From assembly GCF_003051105.1 (NCBI RefSeq), contig NZ_QAOO01000004.1:1-64000 (forward strand): 64,000 nt of DNA. Direction: 5' to 3'. The translations under genes were made by a program, and so were the position numbers. The stretch's first letter is position 1. The number at the start of each line of letters is the position of its first letter. Below, one piece after another: positions 1-9,600 of the stretch. The notes under the pieces are model-generated. The model saw nothing but the letters and a program-made list of their open reading frames with translations. It had not been told where the DNA came from and did not search any database. The stretch comes from Nitrosomonas nitrosa. Lineage in GTDB: Bacteria > Pseudomonadota > Gammaproteobacteria > Burkholderiales > Nitrosomonadaceae.

Positions 1-252
1 CCGCCTGTACGGCGACTCCGAGGGACCTACCCTCATCTCTTGTGCAGCATAGCTGCACGAGGGAATTTCACCCCCTGTGCGCCTTCGTGGCACACGTTCA
101 TCGACATGTTGATGCACTGCGTTGCCGCGCATGGTATGCACATTCTCGTCAAAAGCCTACTCCACATGAATCAGCGCACGCTGGCGCGGACAATAACTGT
201 AATGCTGTAAAGCGGAGAGCATGATAGGGTCATCAACTTCTGCTGCATCCAT
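1..252 (-). pseudogene. cas4: cas4 fragment, type I-C-like, broken
   Basis: Translating the minus strand from the ATG at 252 gives a Cas4-like N-terminus with LSALQHYSYCPRQRALIHVE, followed by an in-frame TAG where the family has Gln, then AFDENVHTMRGNAVHQHVDE. After this the frame is lost: a +1 frame continues plausibly as HEGAQGVKFPRA. The Cys in YCPRQ is one of the iron-sulfur cysteines of Cas4 nucleases, which help Cas1-Cas2 trim and select spacers in type I-C and related systems. The start overlaps the stop of hicA as TAATG. At least one nonsense and one frameshift mutation, so it is probably dead, and it runs off the left edge. No other I-C genes are visible. Type I-F systems do not normally carry cas4, so this is likely the relic of a second CRISPR system. 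Confidence 0.7.
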
Positions 253-499
253 TAGTCATTCCCGAATAATTTGAAAATCACATCCTCTTTTGATAAGGAA
301 TGATGCTTTGCCACGTCGGTCAAAATGGATACCAGCGTGCCAATACGCAATGGATCATGCAAAGGTATCGTCAAATGATGCTTTTTCGGCAAATGGCATT
401 CCAGCCGCACATGACTACCGGTTTGCCGGGTAATTCATACCCAAGCCGACCCAATGCTTTAATCAACCGCACACCGGATATATTGCGCGGCAGTTTCAT
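252..499 (-). pseudogene. hicA: hicA toxin gene with a frameshift
   Basis: The ATG at 499 opens MKLPRNISGVRLIKALGRLGYE, the usual HicA N-terminus (double-stranded-RNA-binding fold, mRNA interferase). The frame then shifts: the rest of the protein, GSHVRLECHLPKKHHLTIPLHDPLRIGTL and on to KLFGND with TAA at 252-254, lies in another frame. A single missing base near 415-425 restores a normal-length HicA with GSH (the catalytic His region) in place. The start overlaps the hicB stop as ATGA, so antitoxin and toxin were translationally coupled, with the antitoxin first. The toxin is probably inactive unless the shift is a sequencing error. Confidence 0.75.
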
Positions 500-702
500 G
501 CCTGAATCACTCCCTCACGCACAAAATGCAGGAGAATCATCTCCGGTGCTTTTCCTTCATCAAAATGACAATGTACGGCATCGCGCACTTGCTGATGCAA
601 GTTGGCAAGATCATCCACCTCGGTAAAAATCGATTCACCCAATGCGCGGGCGATATAATCGCCTTCCGGTACTTCTTCAACTAAGAATAAGATTTCATTC
701 AT
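496..702 (-). CDS. hicB: HicB-like antitoxin
   Basis: A 68-residue protein with the partial RNase H-like HicB fold: MNEILFLVEEVPEGDYIARALGESIFTE followed by an acidic helix (VDDLANLHQQVRDAVHCHF) and the end LHFVREGVIQA. Short HicB relatives of this form are often misnamed 2-oxoisovalerate dehydrogenase in databases. It would bind and neutralise HicA, encoded directly downstream with a 4-bp overlap. The antitoxin is intact while its toxin is frameshifted. No DNA-binding domain is visible in this short form. The start is preceded by AAAGGGGTGAATTACT on the minus strand, a good ribosome binding site. Confidence 0.75.
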   Translation of the reverse strand: MNEILFLVEEVPEGDYIARALGESIFTEVDDLANLHQQVRDAVHCHFDEGKAPEMILLHFVREGVIQA

Positions 703-837
703 AGTAATTCACCCCTTTTACCTATCCTTTCCTATGGTTAGCAGTCATTTCATGGGCATTTAATTGAAAGAACATCGTAACCCACCTTGATGAGACCTTG
801 GATAACCAGCAGAGAAAAATTCTCAACGGTAAGCAAT
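703..837. other. trailer side of the CRISPR locus, no gene
   Basis: These 135 bases lie between the last, isolated CRISPR repeat and hicB. I see no further repeat or convincing ORF. The stretch probably holds the hicBA promoter on the minus strand and is what follows the trailer end of the original array. Confidence 0.4.
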
Positions 838-865
838 CTTCTAAGCTGCCTGTGCGGCAGCGAAC
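838..865 (-). repeat. isolated type I-F CRISPR repeat
   Basis: Matches the array repeat at 27 of 28 positions; the only difference is C for T at 838, the last base of the repeat as read on the minus strand. Same orientation as the main array, whose nearest repeat starts at 3602. It sits inside the reading frame of a phage morphogenesis gene and ends the recognisable phage sequence. It is best read as the trailer-end repeat of the array, now separated from the rest by 2,736 bases of phage DNA. Confidence 0.9.
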
Positions 866-1064
866 TACGCACGATGGTGACGGGAGAATTGGGCGCCCAG
901 CGGCTGCCGTCCGGAGCCGTTTGCGCACTGAAACGCTCTTTGGTCGATTCCACCAATTCCTCGCCGATTTCCAATAACGCCGGACGGGGGCGAGCGGCAG
1001 CCTGCTGCAGCCGGTTCAATGCATCCAGCACGTTTTTGCTATCGATCTCGATGACTATTTTCAT
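866..1064 (-). pseudogene. phage virion morphogenesis gene (Mu gpG-like), 3' end cut by a repeat
   Basis: The ATG at 1064 starts MKIVIEIDSKNVLDALNRL, followed by LLEIGEELVESTKERFSAQTAPDGSRWAPNSPVTIV. The ES(T)xxRF...PDGxxWAP pattern is characteristic of the phage virion morphogenesis family (Mu gpG, tail completion), normally about 150 residues. After about 66 residues the phage sequence stops and the frame reads into the CRISPR repeat at 865-838 and then unrelated sequence to a stop at 750. The product would be a truncated chimera. The cut coincides with the repeat border to the base. Confidence 0.8.
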
Positions 1065-1290
1065 GATTCAACACTATCAATTCACGTTTGACTTCTTCAC
1101 CTAGGCAGCTTTTCCAATAGTCGTCGAACAGCCTGGCGTGCCGGTCTGCCACACGGCGCATGATATCGCCTTGCAGGAAACGTCCGCCACGATCGAACCA
1201 GCTTGCCAGCTCTAATAATAGCTTGCAGTCCGTGTCGACTTCTGCGCCTTGCAGTTCAAGCAACCATTTTTCGCGGGTTTGCATTGCCAT
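1039..1290 (-). CDS. small phage-type protein, unknown
   Basis: An 83-residue acidic/basic mixed protein (MAMQTREKWLLELQGAEVDTD ... VKRELIVLNHENSHRDR) whose 3' end overlaps the morphogenesis gene start by 26 bases. It has no motif I recognise. Its place between the head protein gene and the gpG-like gene suggests a small Mu-like structural or accessory gene. The coding direction and tight overlap support its being real, within a decayed fragment. Confidence 0.5.
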   Translation of the reverse strand: MAMQTREKWLLELQGAEVDTDCKLLLELASWFDRGGRFLQGDIMRRVADRHARLFDDYWKSCLGEEVKRELIVLNHENSHRDR

Positions 1291-1381
1291 TTTATGTTAT
1301 ATTCTAGTTTCAGAGGCGGAAACGTTTCGGACGTGTCGCTCAGGGGGCCGGATAACCGGCAGCATTGATAGCGCCGCCTGC

Positions 1382-2599
1382 CTATCTCTTGTTGGCATTC
1401 TTGATCACCATCGACAAAAGCGAAATTGCTTTTATCTTTTTTCCCATAATCTCAAAAACAATCCTGCGCTGTTCTCCGTTTACCATACGGGTCACGACGA
1501 ATGTTTTATTACCTGGATTTGTTGTTCTGCTTTCAGCAATTTTCTCGTAATACAAAAGATCATCCATTAACCCGGTAAAATCCTCGGCTTGTATTGGCCG
1601 TTGCTTCCCACCATCGAAAGCCCGGCTTTTTTCTACATGCCTAACGCCATCAGACGGTAACAACACCAGGTAACCCGTCAAATCTTCACTAATGATTGGC
1701 TACATTTGTTCCGCATTCTCAACAAAACCCAGCCACAGGTTTTCTTTAACCTGTTTATCTGCCATTACTCTAGCCGCAAATCCAGCGACATCCTCCGTCG
1801 CATTGATGTAGCGGTTGATATCCCTGGTTAACGCCTTGCTGATAGCCTGGGGGTATCTGACCAGTTTGTTTTGCACCAGGGTACGTAACGAGGTATCTGT
1901 TTTTGCACCTGGCGCATAATCGAATCCGAGATCGATGCCTTTGGGTACAGTGTGCAGAGTGCCTTGGCTGTCTTTCTTGGTGGTGGTGCCGTCATCCGGC
2001 GCTTTGTCGCCCTTGTATTCTGAAGGCCGCACTGCCGTCACGCGGCAACGGCAGCCCCAACCGTTGGGCGGGAAATGTGTCTGCCACCAGGGATCATCTT
2101 TGTGCAGCACCAGACCTGACCAGCTCACATGCAAGGGCCTTGGGTGCGAGACGGTGTCGTTGTGGATGTATTTCCAGTAAGGACGGCGGGAGGCCAGATC
2201 AGGGTCATTGAGCTGCTGCATGCGGCCAGCGGCATAGCTGGTGGAAAGGTTGGTCTGGTAGATCACGCGCGTGCGCCAGGCTTCACCCTTCTTGCTGCCT
2301 TCCCCGGTCCAGCCGTGCCAGCCGTGGCGCCTGACGATATCGCGAAACCGTTCGCGGAATTTGCCGATTGATTCGCCGCGAGCGATGGCTTTGTCTGTCG
2401 CATCACGCAGATCGTCGAGCAAATCGGCCTTGGCGGCGCCCGCCACGATGTAGGCGCGGTCGTGCGCGCTCTTCCTGATATCGTCATAACGTTCGGTCGG
2501 CAGGTTGAGCTTCTTGCGAAAGAAATCGACCTGCTCTTTGAACGGCTGACGGAATACCCCGCGAATGGACGGATCAGTGGCGGCAGCCATGCAAAACAC
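1382..2599 (-). pseudogene. Mu F / SPP1 gp7-like head morphogenesis protein with internal amber stop
   Basis: The first 299 codons (2599-1703) encode a minor head protein of the Mu gp30 / SPP1 gp7 family: WHGWTGEGSKKGEAWRTRVIYQTNLSTSYAAGR, then HVSWSGLVL and the Cys-containing WGCRCRVTAV motif typical of the family. The frame ends at TAG (1700-1702), but the same frame stays open for about 100 more codons to 1382 (PISEDLTGYLVLLPSDGV, then RHVEKSRAFDGGKQRP and KTFVVTRMVNGEQRRIVFE). Such proteins often carry a C-terminal nuclease-like (PBECR) domain, which this tail resembles. I read the TAG as a nonsense mutation splitting one gene of about 405 codons. The tail assignment is an inference. Confidence 0.7.
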
Positions 2600-2776
2600 C
2601 CTTGATTTTCGCTTTTCTCACCATTTTTTAAAAATCCGCCCTTCATCCTCAATTCAAACACCCCCAAAAGTGGGGTTCAATACCGGTTCAATTTTGATTA
2701 TTTTTTTTCAGCAATACCTTTATATGTCCCGAGCAAAAATAATCGATTGTAGCGCCTCTCAATCGATCTTGTTTTT

Positions 2777-3601
2777 TTACGACCCTTCATTCACATCGAA
2801 GCGCCCGGCCAGCTCCGCCGCAGCAAATCCCATGGCCATGATCTCGGTCAATTGCCCGATCTCCAGATCGCCATAACTGGCAAGCAGGTTATCCCTGAGC
2901 TGCTCTAGGCTTTCTGCCTGGTCGACCATGTTCTTTACCCGATCCATCATGCCCATCCATTCAGGGGCGGTTTCATCAATCATTTGCTCGGTCATGGGAT
3001 CGATGGGGGTGGGGTCTTCGCTCTCGCCTTCCGCAAAACTCCCTCTCCCGTTGTTGGGAGAGGGTTGGGGTGAGGGTGCCCCCGGCCCGGATTGCGTGAG
3101 ATTTTCGGCGGGGGGTTCGGCCTGCTGGCGTTCTTCCCACTCCCCACCGTATTTGTCGGTGATGTATTTCAAGGTGGGTTTGTAGCCCATCTCCGAGATC
3201 GTCTTGTCGCGTGCCACATGCGCATCCAGGTCTTCATCGTCGAATACCCGGTAAACCCGGGGCGGTACAGCGCCCGGGAAATTCCATTCCACCAGCCACT
3301 TCACGAGGGTGCGGTTCAGTCTCTCGGATAACAGATCCGAGTCAGCCTTGAGGATGGCGTCCTTGACGTTTTCCCGTTCAGCTTCTCCACCCAGTTTCCC
3401 TAGCGTACCTTTGACCGTGCCGCTTTGCCCCAGGCAAACCAATAAAATGCCTTCGTTCATGTTCTCGACAAACGTTTTATGATCGGCAGCCGAGCTGCGC
3501 AGCGCTTCCACCAGCGCCACTTCCATGCCTTGCGGGATGACTGTGGCGGAATCGCGCTGCATGGCGCGTAATGCGGCGAGCAGTTTTTCTTGCTCTGCCT
3601 T
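2777..3601 (-). pseudogene. Mu-like portal protein (DUF935), 5' half missing
   Basis: About 274 codons remain of a gene normally encoding about 500 residues. Visible text includes VIPQGMEVALVEALRSS, FVENMNEGILLVCLGQSG, KADSDLLSERLNRTLVKWLVEWNFPGAVPPRVYRVF and DEDLDAHVARDK, the C-terminal half of the Mu gp29 / DUF935 portal, the ring through which DNA enters the head. The open frame continues upstream of the ATG at 3562 up to the CRISPR repeat at 3602, where phage homology ends, so the N-terminal half was lost there. Portal, head protein, small gene and gpG-like gene follow the normal Mu-like order, so the block is one contiguous phage piece. An interspersed repeat sits in frame near the C-terminus. 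Confidence 0.8.
3038..3077. repeat. interspersed palindromic repeat inside portal gene
   Basis: Perfect 9-bp arms CCCTCTCCC (3041-3049) and GGGAGAGGG (3056-3064) are followed by TTGGGGTGAGGGT. This is the widespread bacterial extragenic repeat type that, when read through, gives SPQPSPNNGRG-like peptides. Here it is in frame in the portal remnant (GPGAPSPQPSPNNGRGSF). Such repeats are usually intergenic; in coding DNA it suggests insertion into a gene no longer under selection, or a tolerated linker. Confidence 0.6.
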
Positions 3602-6600
3602 TTTCTAAGCTGCCTGTGCGGCAGCGAACTCCCAATCAGCACGATCAGAAACAACCGGTAATTTCTAAGCTGCCTGTGCGGCAGCGAACTCGGATGGCGG
3701 TAACCGCTGGTAATAACCATATTTCTAAGCTGCCTGTGCGGCAGCGAACTTATTAAATTTGCCCCCAGTCGACGCCGTATATTTCTAAGCTGCCTGTGCG
3801 GCAGCGAACCTTATTCAACGGCCGTTGCCGTTTTCTGTGCTTTTCTAAGCTGCCTATGCGGCAGCGAACAAAGGGGTATATACAGGATAAAACGCAGGAA
3901 GTTTCTAAGCTGCCTGTGCGGCAGCGAACAACAATGGCACGCTGTAGTTACATTAGACGGTTTTCTAAGCTGCCTGTGCGGCAGCGAACCTAGTAAATCG
4001 ATCATTATAGCTATGCACACATTTCTAAGCTGCCTGTGCGGCAGCGAACCTACATTTAACTTTACTGGGCCCTATCAAATATTTCTAAGCTGCCTGTGCG
4101 GCAGCGAACTGACAATGGCACCGCTAAAGCCCGTAAATGCTTTTCTAAGCTGCCTGTGCGGCAGCGAACAGATATTCGATCAGGCGCTTCACTTCCTTTA
4201 TTTTCTAAGCTGCCTGTGCGGCAGCGAACGCGTTCTGCCGCTGTTGGCTTGGGTGCTGGTATTTCTAAGCTGCCTGTGCGGCAGCGAACAAAATGGTTAA
4301 ATTTTCGCTTTATTTGGTACTGTTTCTAAGCTGCCTGTGCGGCAGCGAACTTGATAGCGGCGGATTGCCCAATCATTACATCTTTCTAAGCTGCCTGTGC
4401 GGCAGCGAACATTTGAAAGCGAATCAATACGGGCTGATAACTTTTCTAAGCTGCCTGTGCGGCAGCGAACGTTCAGATTTCCCTAAGTCAAATAAGGTTA
4501 TATTTCTAAGCTGCCTGTGCGGCAGCGAACTGAGATGTTCTCTCAACTCATGAATATCTACTTTTCTAAGCTGCCTGTGCGGCAGCGAACGAAAAAACGG
4601 GAGAAATAGACGGATTTAAGGTTTTCTAAGCTGCCTGTGCGGCAGCGAACCGATCAATATAACCAGCGCATCGAGGATTTTCCTTTCTAAGCTGCCTGTG
4701 CGGCAGCGAACTAGTTGTCGGGGTGCGGGAATGGGCTGGCGGCTTTCTAAGCTGCCTGTGCGGCAGCGAACTAGCATCGCCCACGCCTGAAATCGGGGTA
4801 AATTTTCTAAGCTGCCTGTGCGGCAGCGAACTACCTGGCGGGCAGTCATCTGGATTTTCGGGATTTCTAAGCTGCCTGTGCGGCAGCGAACTGAAAGTGT
4901 CCGTTCCGGCAGATTCTGTTATCTTTCTAAGCTGCCTGTGCGGCAGCGAACTCGATAGGGACTCTATCAGGAACGGTTTATCTTTTCTAAGCTGCCTGTG
5001 CGGCAGCGAACCTTCAGGTGTAGTCGGTCGTAATGCCGTAACATTTCTAAGCTGCCTGTGCGGCAGCGAACATGTTCTGCCAATGCCTGCTGCCATTCTT
5101 CAGTTTCTAAGCTGCCTGTGCGGCAGCGAACTAAATGTTACAAATCCCGAAGGAGGTCTAATATTTCTAAGCTGCCTGTGCGGCAGCGAACCGTCAGCAG
5201 GTACAGCAGCGAATGAGACAGCATTTCTAAGCTGCCTGTGCGGCAGCGAACTAATTAGAGTTAGCATTATTGACTACCCCCTGTTTCTAAGCTGCCTGTG
5301 CGGCAGCGAACAACCATTGCAGCGAGCTTGTTACCCGCACCTCTTTCTAAGCTGCCTGTGCGGCAGCGAACTAGCTTTGCAGGAATGAGTAGGGGGATTT
5401 GCATTTCTAAGCTGCCTGTGCGGCAGCGAACAGTACAGAACTATTACGAAGAGATTGACGAGTTTTCTAAGCTGCCTGTGCGGCAGCGAACTAGATTCTG
5501 CCGTTTCTGCCGTTGAAAAAGTTTTTCTAAGCTGCCTGTGCGGCAGCGAACAAATTAACAATACTAAAACGTGTCTGCCTGGCTTTCTAAGCTGCCTGTG
5601 CGGCAGCGAACGATGAAAACCTTTATAGTGATGGGGGATTTATTTTCTAAGCTGCCTGTGCGGCAGCGAACGTGCGGCTGTGCTCGAATTGCTTGCACTT
5701 TTTTTTCTAAGCTGCCTGTGCGGCAGCGAACCGCAGTGATTGGTATTGTAGCGATTATTCTATTTTCTAAGCTGCCTGTGCGGCAGCGAACCCTGAATTT
5801 GCAGAAATACACGTTTTTATTATGTTTCTAAGCTGCCTGTGCGGCAGCGAACTATCGCTAGTACCAATTGCGGTGGGCACCACATTTCTAAGCTGCCTGT
5901 GCGGCAGCGAACCGGAAGCTCACGCGATGAGATTGAGGGGCTATTTTCTAAGCTGCCTGTGCGGCAGCGAACAAGTTCATGGGCAGGGAAGTACCAAGTC
6001 ACTTTTTCTAAGCTGCCTGTGCGGCAGCGAACTTAGAGCGTAACGATCCGACTGTTTTGGCTGTTTTCTAAGCTGCCTGTGCGGCAGCGAACAACAGGCA
6101 GCGGTAAAACAATGGGCGCGATATTTTCTAAGCTGCCTGTGCGGCAGCGAACGGAGGTGGACAATAATGCTAACTCTCATAACTTTTCTAAGCTGCCTGT
6201 GCGGCAGCGAACACGTGCCCTGACCCTGAAAACCCCGTTCTAGTTTTCTAAGCTGCCTGTGCGGCAGCGAACTTCGGCAAGATGCCCAAATGGGATTTGT
6301 CGAATTTCTAAGCTGCCTGTGCGGCAGCGAACCCAGGGTCAGGCGGAAAATAATAATAAATTGATTTCTAAGCTGCCTGTGCGGCAGCGAACTTATGTTG
6401 CCAAGTTCGGCAAGATGCCCAAATTTTCTAAGCTGCCTGTGCGGCAGCGAACGTCCTGTGCAATTGAGCGCGATTCAGCAAGATTTTCTAAGCTGCCTGT
6501 GCGGCAGCGAACTTATGTTGCCAAGTTCGGCAAGATGCCCAAATTTTCTAAGCTGCCTGTGCGGCAGCGAACTGGATGTGCAAGTAATTGCTGTTCCCCC

Positions 6601-9600
6601 ATCTTTTCTAAGCTGCCTGTGCGGCAGCGAACGTATCCTACTAATTACCGCCGCACCAGGTGCATTTCTAAGCTGCCTGTGCGGCAGCGAACCAGCCGCT
6701 GGAACAGCTGCAACAGATACCAGATTTCTAAGCTGCCTGTGCGGCAGCGAACAACGCGCATTCATACATCGATAACCCCGCTTCTTTCTAAGCTGCCTGT
6801 GCGGCAGCGAACGGCGGGGTTTTTAACTTCGAGGGTTAAAAAATTTTCTAAGCTGCCTGTGCGGCAGCGAACGATAGGTAAAACGGACGAGCCGTTCTGA
6901 GTGATTTCTAAGCTGCCTGTGCGGCAGCGAACCGACCGTACAGATAGATGCGCCGTATGACGCCTTTCTAAGCTGCCTGTGCGGCAGCGAACGATAGGCC
7001 AGCGGGCGGGATTTACGACGTGCTTTTCTAAGCTGCCTGTGCGGCAGCGAACGCGGTGTTGAATGAAAAAGCGCCGTTTTGCGATTTCTAAGCTGCCTGT
7101 GCGGCAGCGAACTAAAACGTGGCTTGTTCGCTACGGCGGTGCTGTTTCTAAGCTGCCTGTGCGGCAGCGAACTGGCACATAAACGGGCGCGCTGGCGCCG
7201 GACTTTTCTAAGCTGCCTGTGCGGCAGCGAACGACGTCACGGTTAATAACGGGTATCCGCTGCTTTTCTAAGCTGCCTGTGCGGCAGCGAACCTAGCGCT
7301 GAAAAACCGAGCGGCCCTTGGGTGTTTCTAAGCTGCCTGTGCGGCAGCGAACTGCGCGATAGACGAATCGACTGACCCAGTAGCTTTCTAAGCTGCCTGT
7401 GCGGCAGCGAACGCCCCTGGTTGATCGCCGTGGCCGTGGTCATTTTTCTAAGCTGCCTGTGCGGCAGCGAACCGATATTTATCCGTCGATACCGATGATC
7501 GGGTTTTCTAAGCTGCCTGTGCGGCAGCGAACAAGGTATGACGCAGGGGAGGTTCTAGTCATGTTTTCTAAGCTGCCTGTGCGGCAGCGAACATTCTGTG
7601 AAGGAGACATAGAAACGCCCCTAATTTCTAAGCTGCCTGTGCGGCAGCGAACTCCGGCTTCGGGTTTTGCGAAGATTTCGCCCATTTCTAAGCTGCCTGT
7701 GCGGCAGCGAACTCGATCGCTTGTTCCATGATTGCGCCTACAGATTTCTAAGCTGCCTGTGCGGCAGCGAACTAAAAGAGAATAGTCATGTGCATTCTAG
7801 TTGTTTTCTAAGCTGCCTGTGCGGCAGCGAACGCTTGTGTAGGGAGTTTATAACCTTTCTTGATTTTCTAAGCTGCCTGTGCGGCAGCGAACTATCACAA
7901 GCCAGCGCGGAAAACCCGACAGGGTTTCTAAGCTGCCTGTGCGGCAGCGAACCTAGCGGTGCTGTACTGTGGTCATTTGGCCTGTTTCTAAGCTGCCTGT
8001 GCGGCAGCGAACATCAACCCCAATTTACCTTTCGCGCTTTCTAATTTCTAAGCTGCCTGTGCGGCAGCGAACGCTCATCTGCGTAGGCGTTTGATGTATC
8101 GGTTTTTCTAAGCTGCCTGTGCGGCAGCGAACAACCAATAAAGCTATGCTGGCGTGGCGTAAGGTTTCTAAGCTGCCTGTGCGGCAGCGAACCTCATGAT
8201 CTCCCGCGCAATGCTAACCCTGATTTTCTAAGCTGCCTGTGCGGCAGCGAACTTACATCATGATCAAGTGTTTCCAGTTCTTCTTTTCTAAGCTGCCTGT
8301 GCGGCAGCGAACCATCAATTAGTTTGTACACTATATCCATCTTATTTCTAAGCTGCCTGTGCGGCAGCGAACGAAGAAAAATGGGCTAAACATAAACTAA
8401 CGGTTTTCTAAGCTGCCTGTGCGGCAGCGAACGCCCAGCCAGCACGACAATGCGTTGTCTCGCATTTCTAAGCTGCCTGTGCGGCAGCGAACTAACCAGA
8501 ACTCTTCTTCTTTGTGGGCATGCATTTCTAAGCTGCCTGTGCGGCAGCGAACTGACCCTCAGAATTGAGCCAGCTTTGGATATTTTTCTAAGCTGCCTGT
8601 GCGGCAGCGAACATTGATACCGCAGTAACAGACGTTGGAACTATTTTCTAAGCTGCCTGTGCGGCAGCGAACTTTTAAAATCGTAATCGTAGCATTATTA
8701 TTCTTTTCTAAGCTGCCTGTGCGGCAGCGAACTTGCAGATCTGTAAAGGCCATATGCATCTTTTTTTCTAAGCTGCCTGTGCGGCAGCGAACAGCTTTGA
8801 TGGGGTCGGCGATGTTCAACTAGATTTCTAAGCTGCCTGTGCGGCAGCGAACTCTAGGGAGGCTCGTTCTCGAAGCACGGCATCTTTCTAAGCTGCCTGT
8901 GCGGCAGCGAACTACGAGCAATGGCTAGCACAGCAAGAACTTGATTTCTAAGCTGCCTGTGCGGCAGCGAACACCAATTCATCAATCAATTCTTCCAATG
9001 CTTTTTTCTAAGCTGCCTGTGCGGCAGCGAACACTTAATGCCCTCATCAAAGAAATGGGGGGGATTTCTAAGCTGCCTGTGCGGCAGCGAACCTAGATGT
9101 TCTCTCAACTCATGAATATCTACTTTTCTAAGCTGCCTGTGCGGCAGCGAACTTCGATATGTTTAATGTAAGCTTTGAGCATATTTTCTAAGCTGCCTGT
9201 GCGGCAGCGAACGTAAAGAGTTGCCTGTGAGGCTAAACTTCTTATTTCTAAGCTGCCTGTGCGGCAGCGAACTTAAAACGAATTTCGGTAAAGCCGAAGC
9301 ACTGTTTCTAAGCTGCCTGTGCGGCAGCGAACAAGGCCCCTTCTACCGGTTTTAATCATTCTTATTTCTAAGCTGCCTGTGCGGCAGCGAACCCCAGGCG
9401 GAGGTAAAACCGTTTTTGCCGTATTTTCTAAGCTGCCTGTGCGGCAGCGAACAAAGTCGAATGAACATCGTTACAGTGTTACTATTTCTAAGCTGCCTGT
9501 GCGGCAGCGAACAATATGATAATTGTGACTGGACTCATGTCATGTTTCTAAGCTGCCTGTGCGGCAGCGAACTAGCGAATCACAGGCTCGGGCGTTGATC

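Noticed and set aside
750..865. The isolated repeat as a chance similarity within a phage gene
   Set aside because: 27 of 28 bases match in the array orientation, and phage homology stops exactly at its edge.
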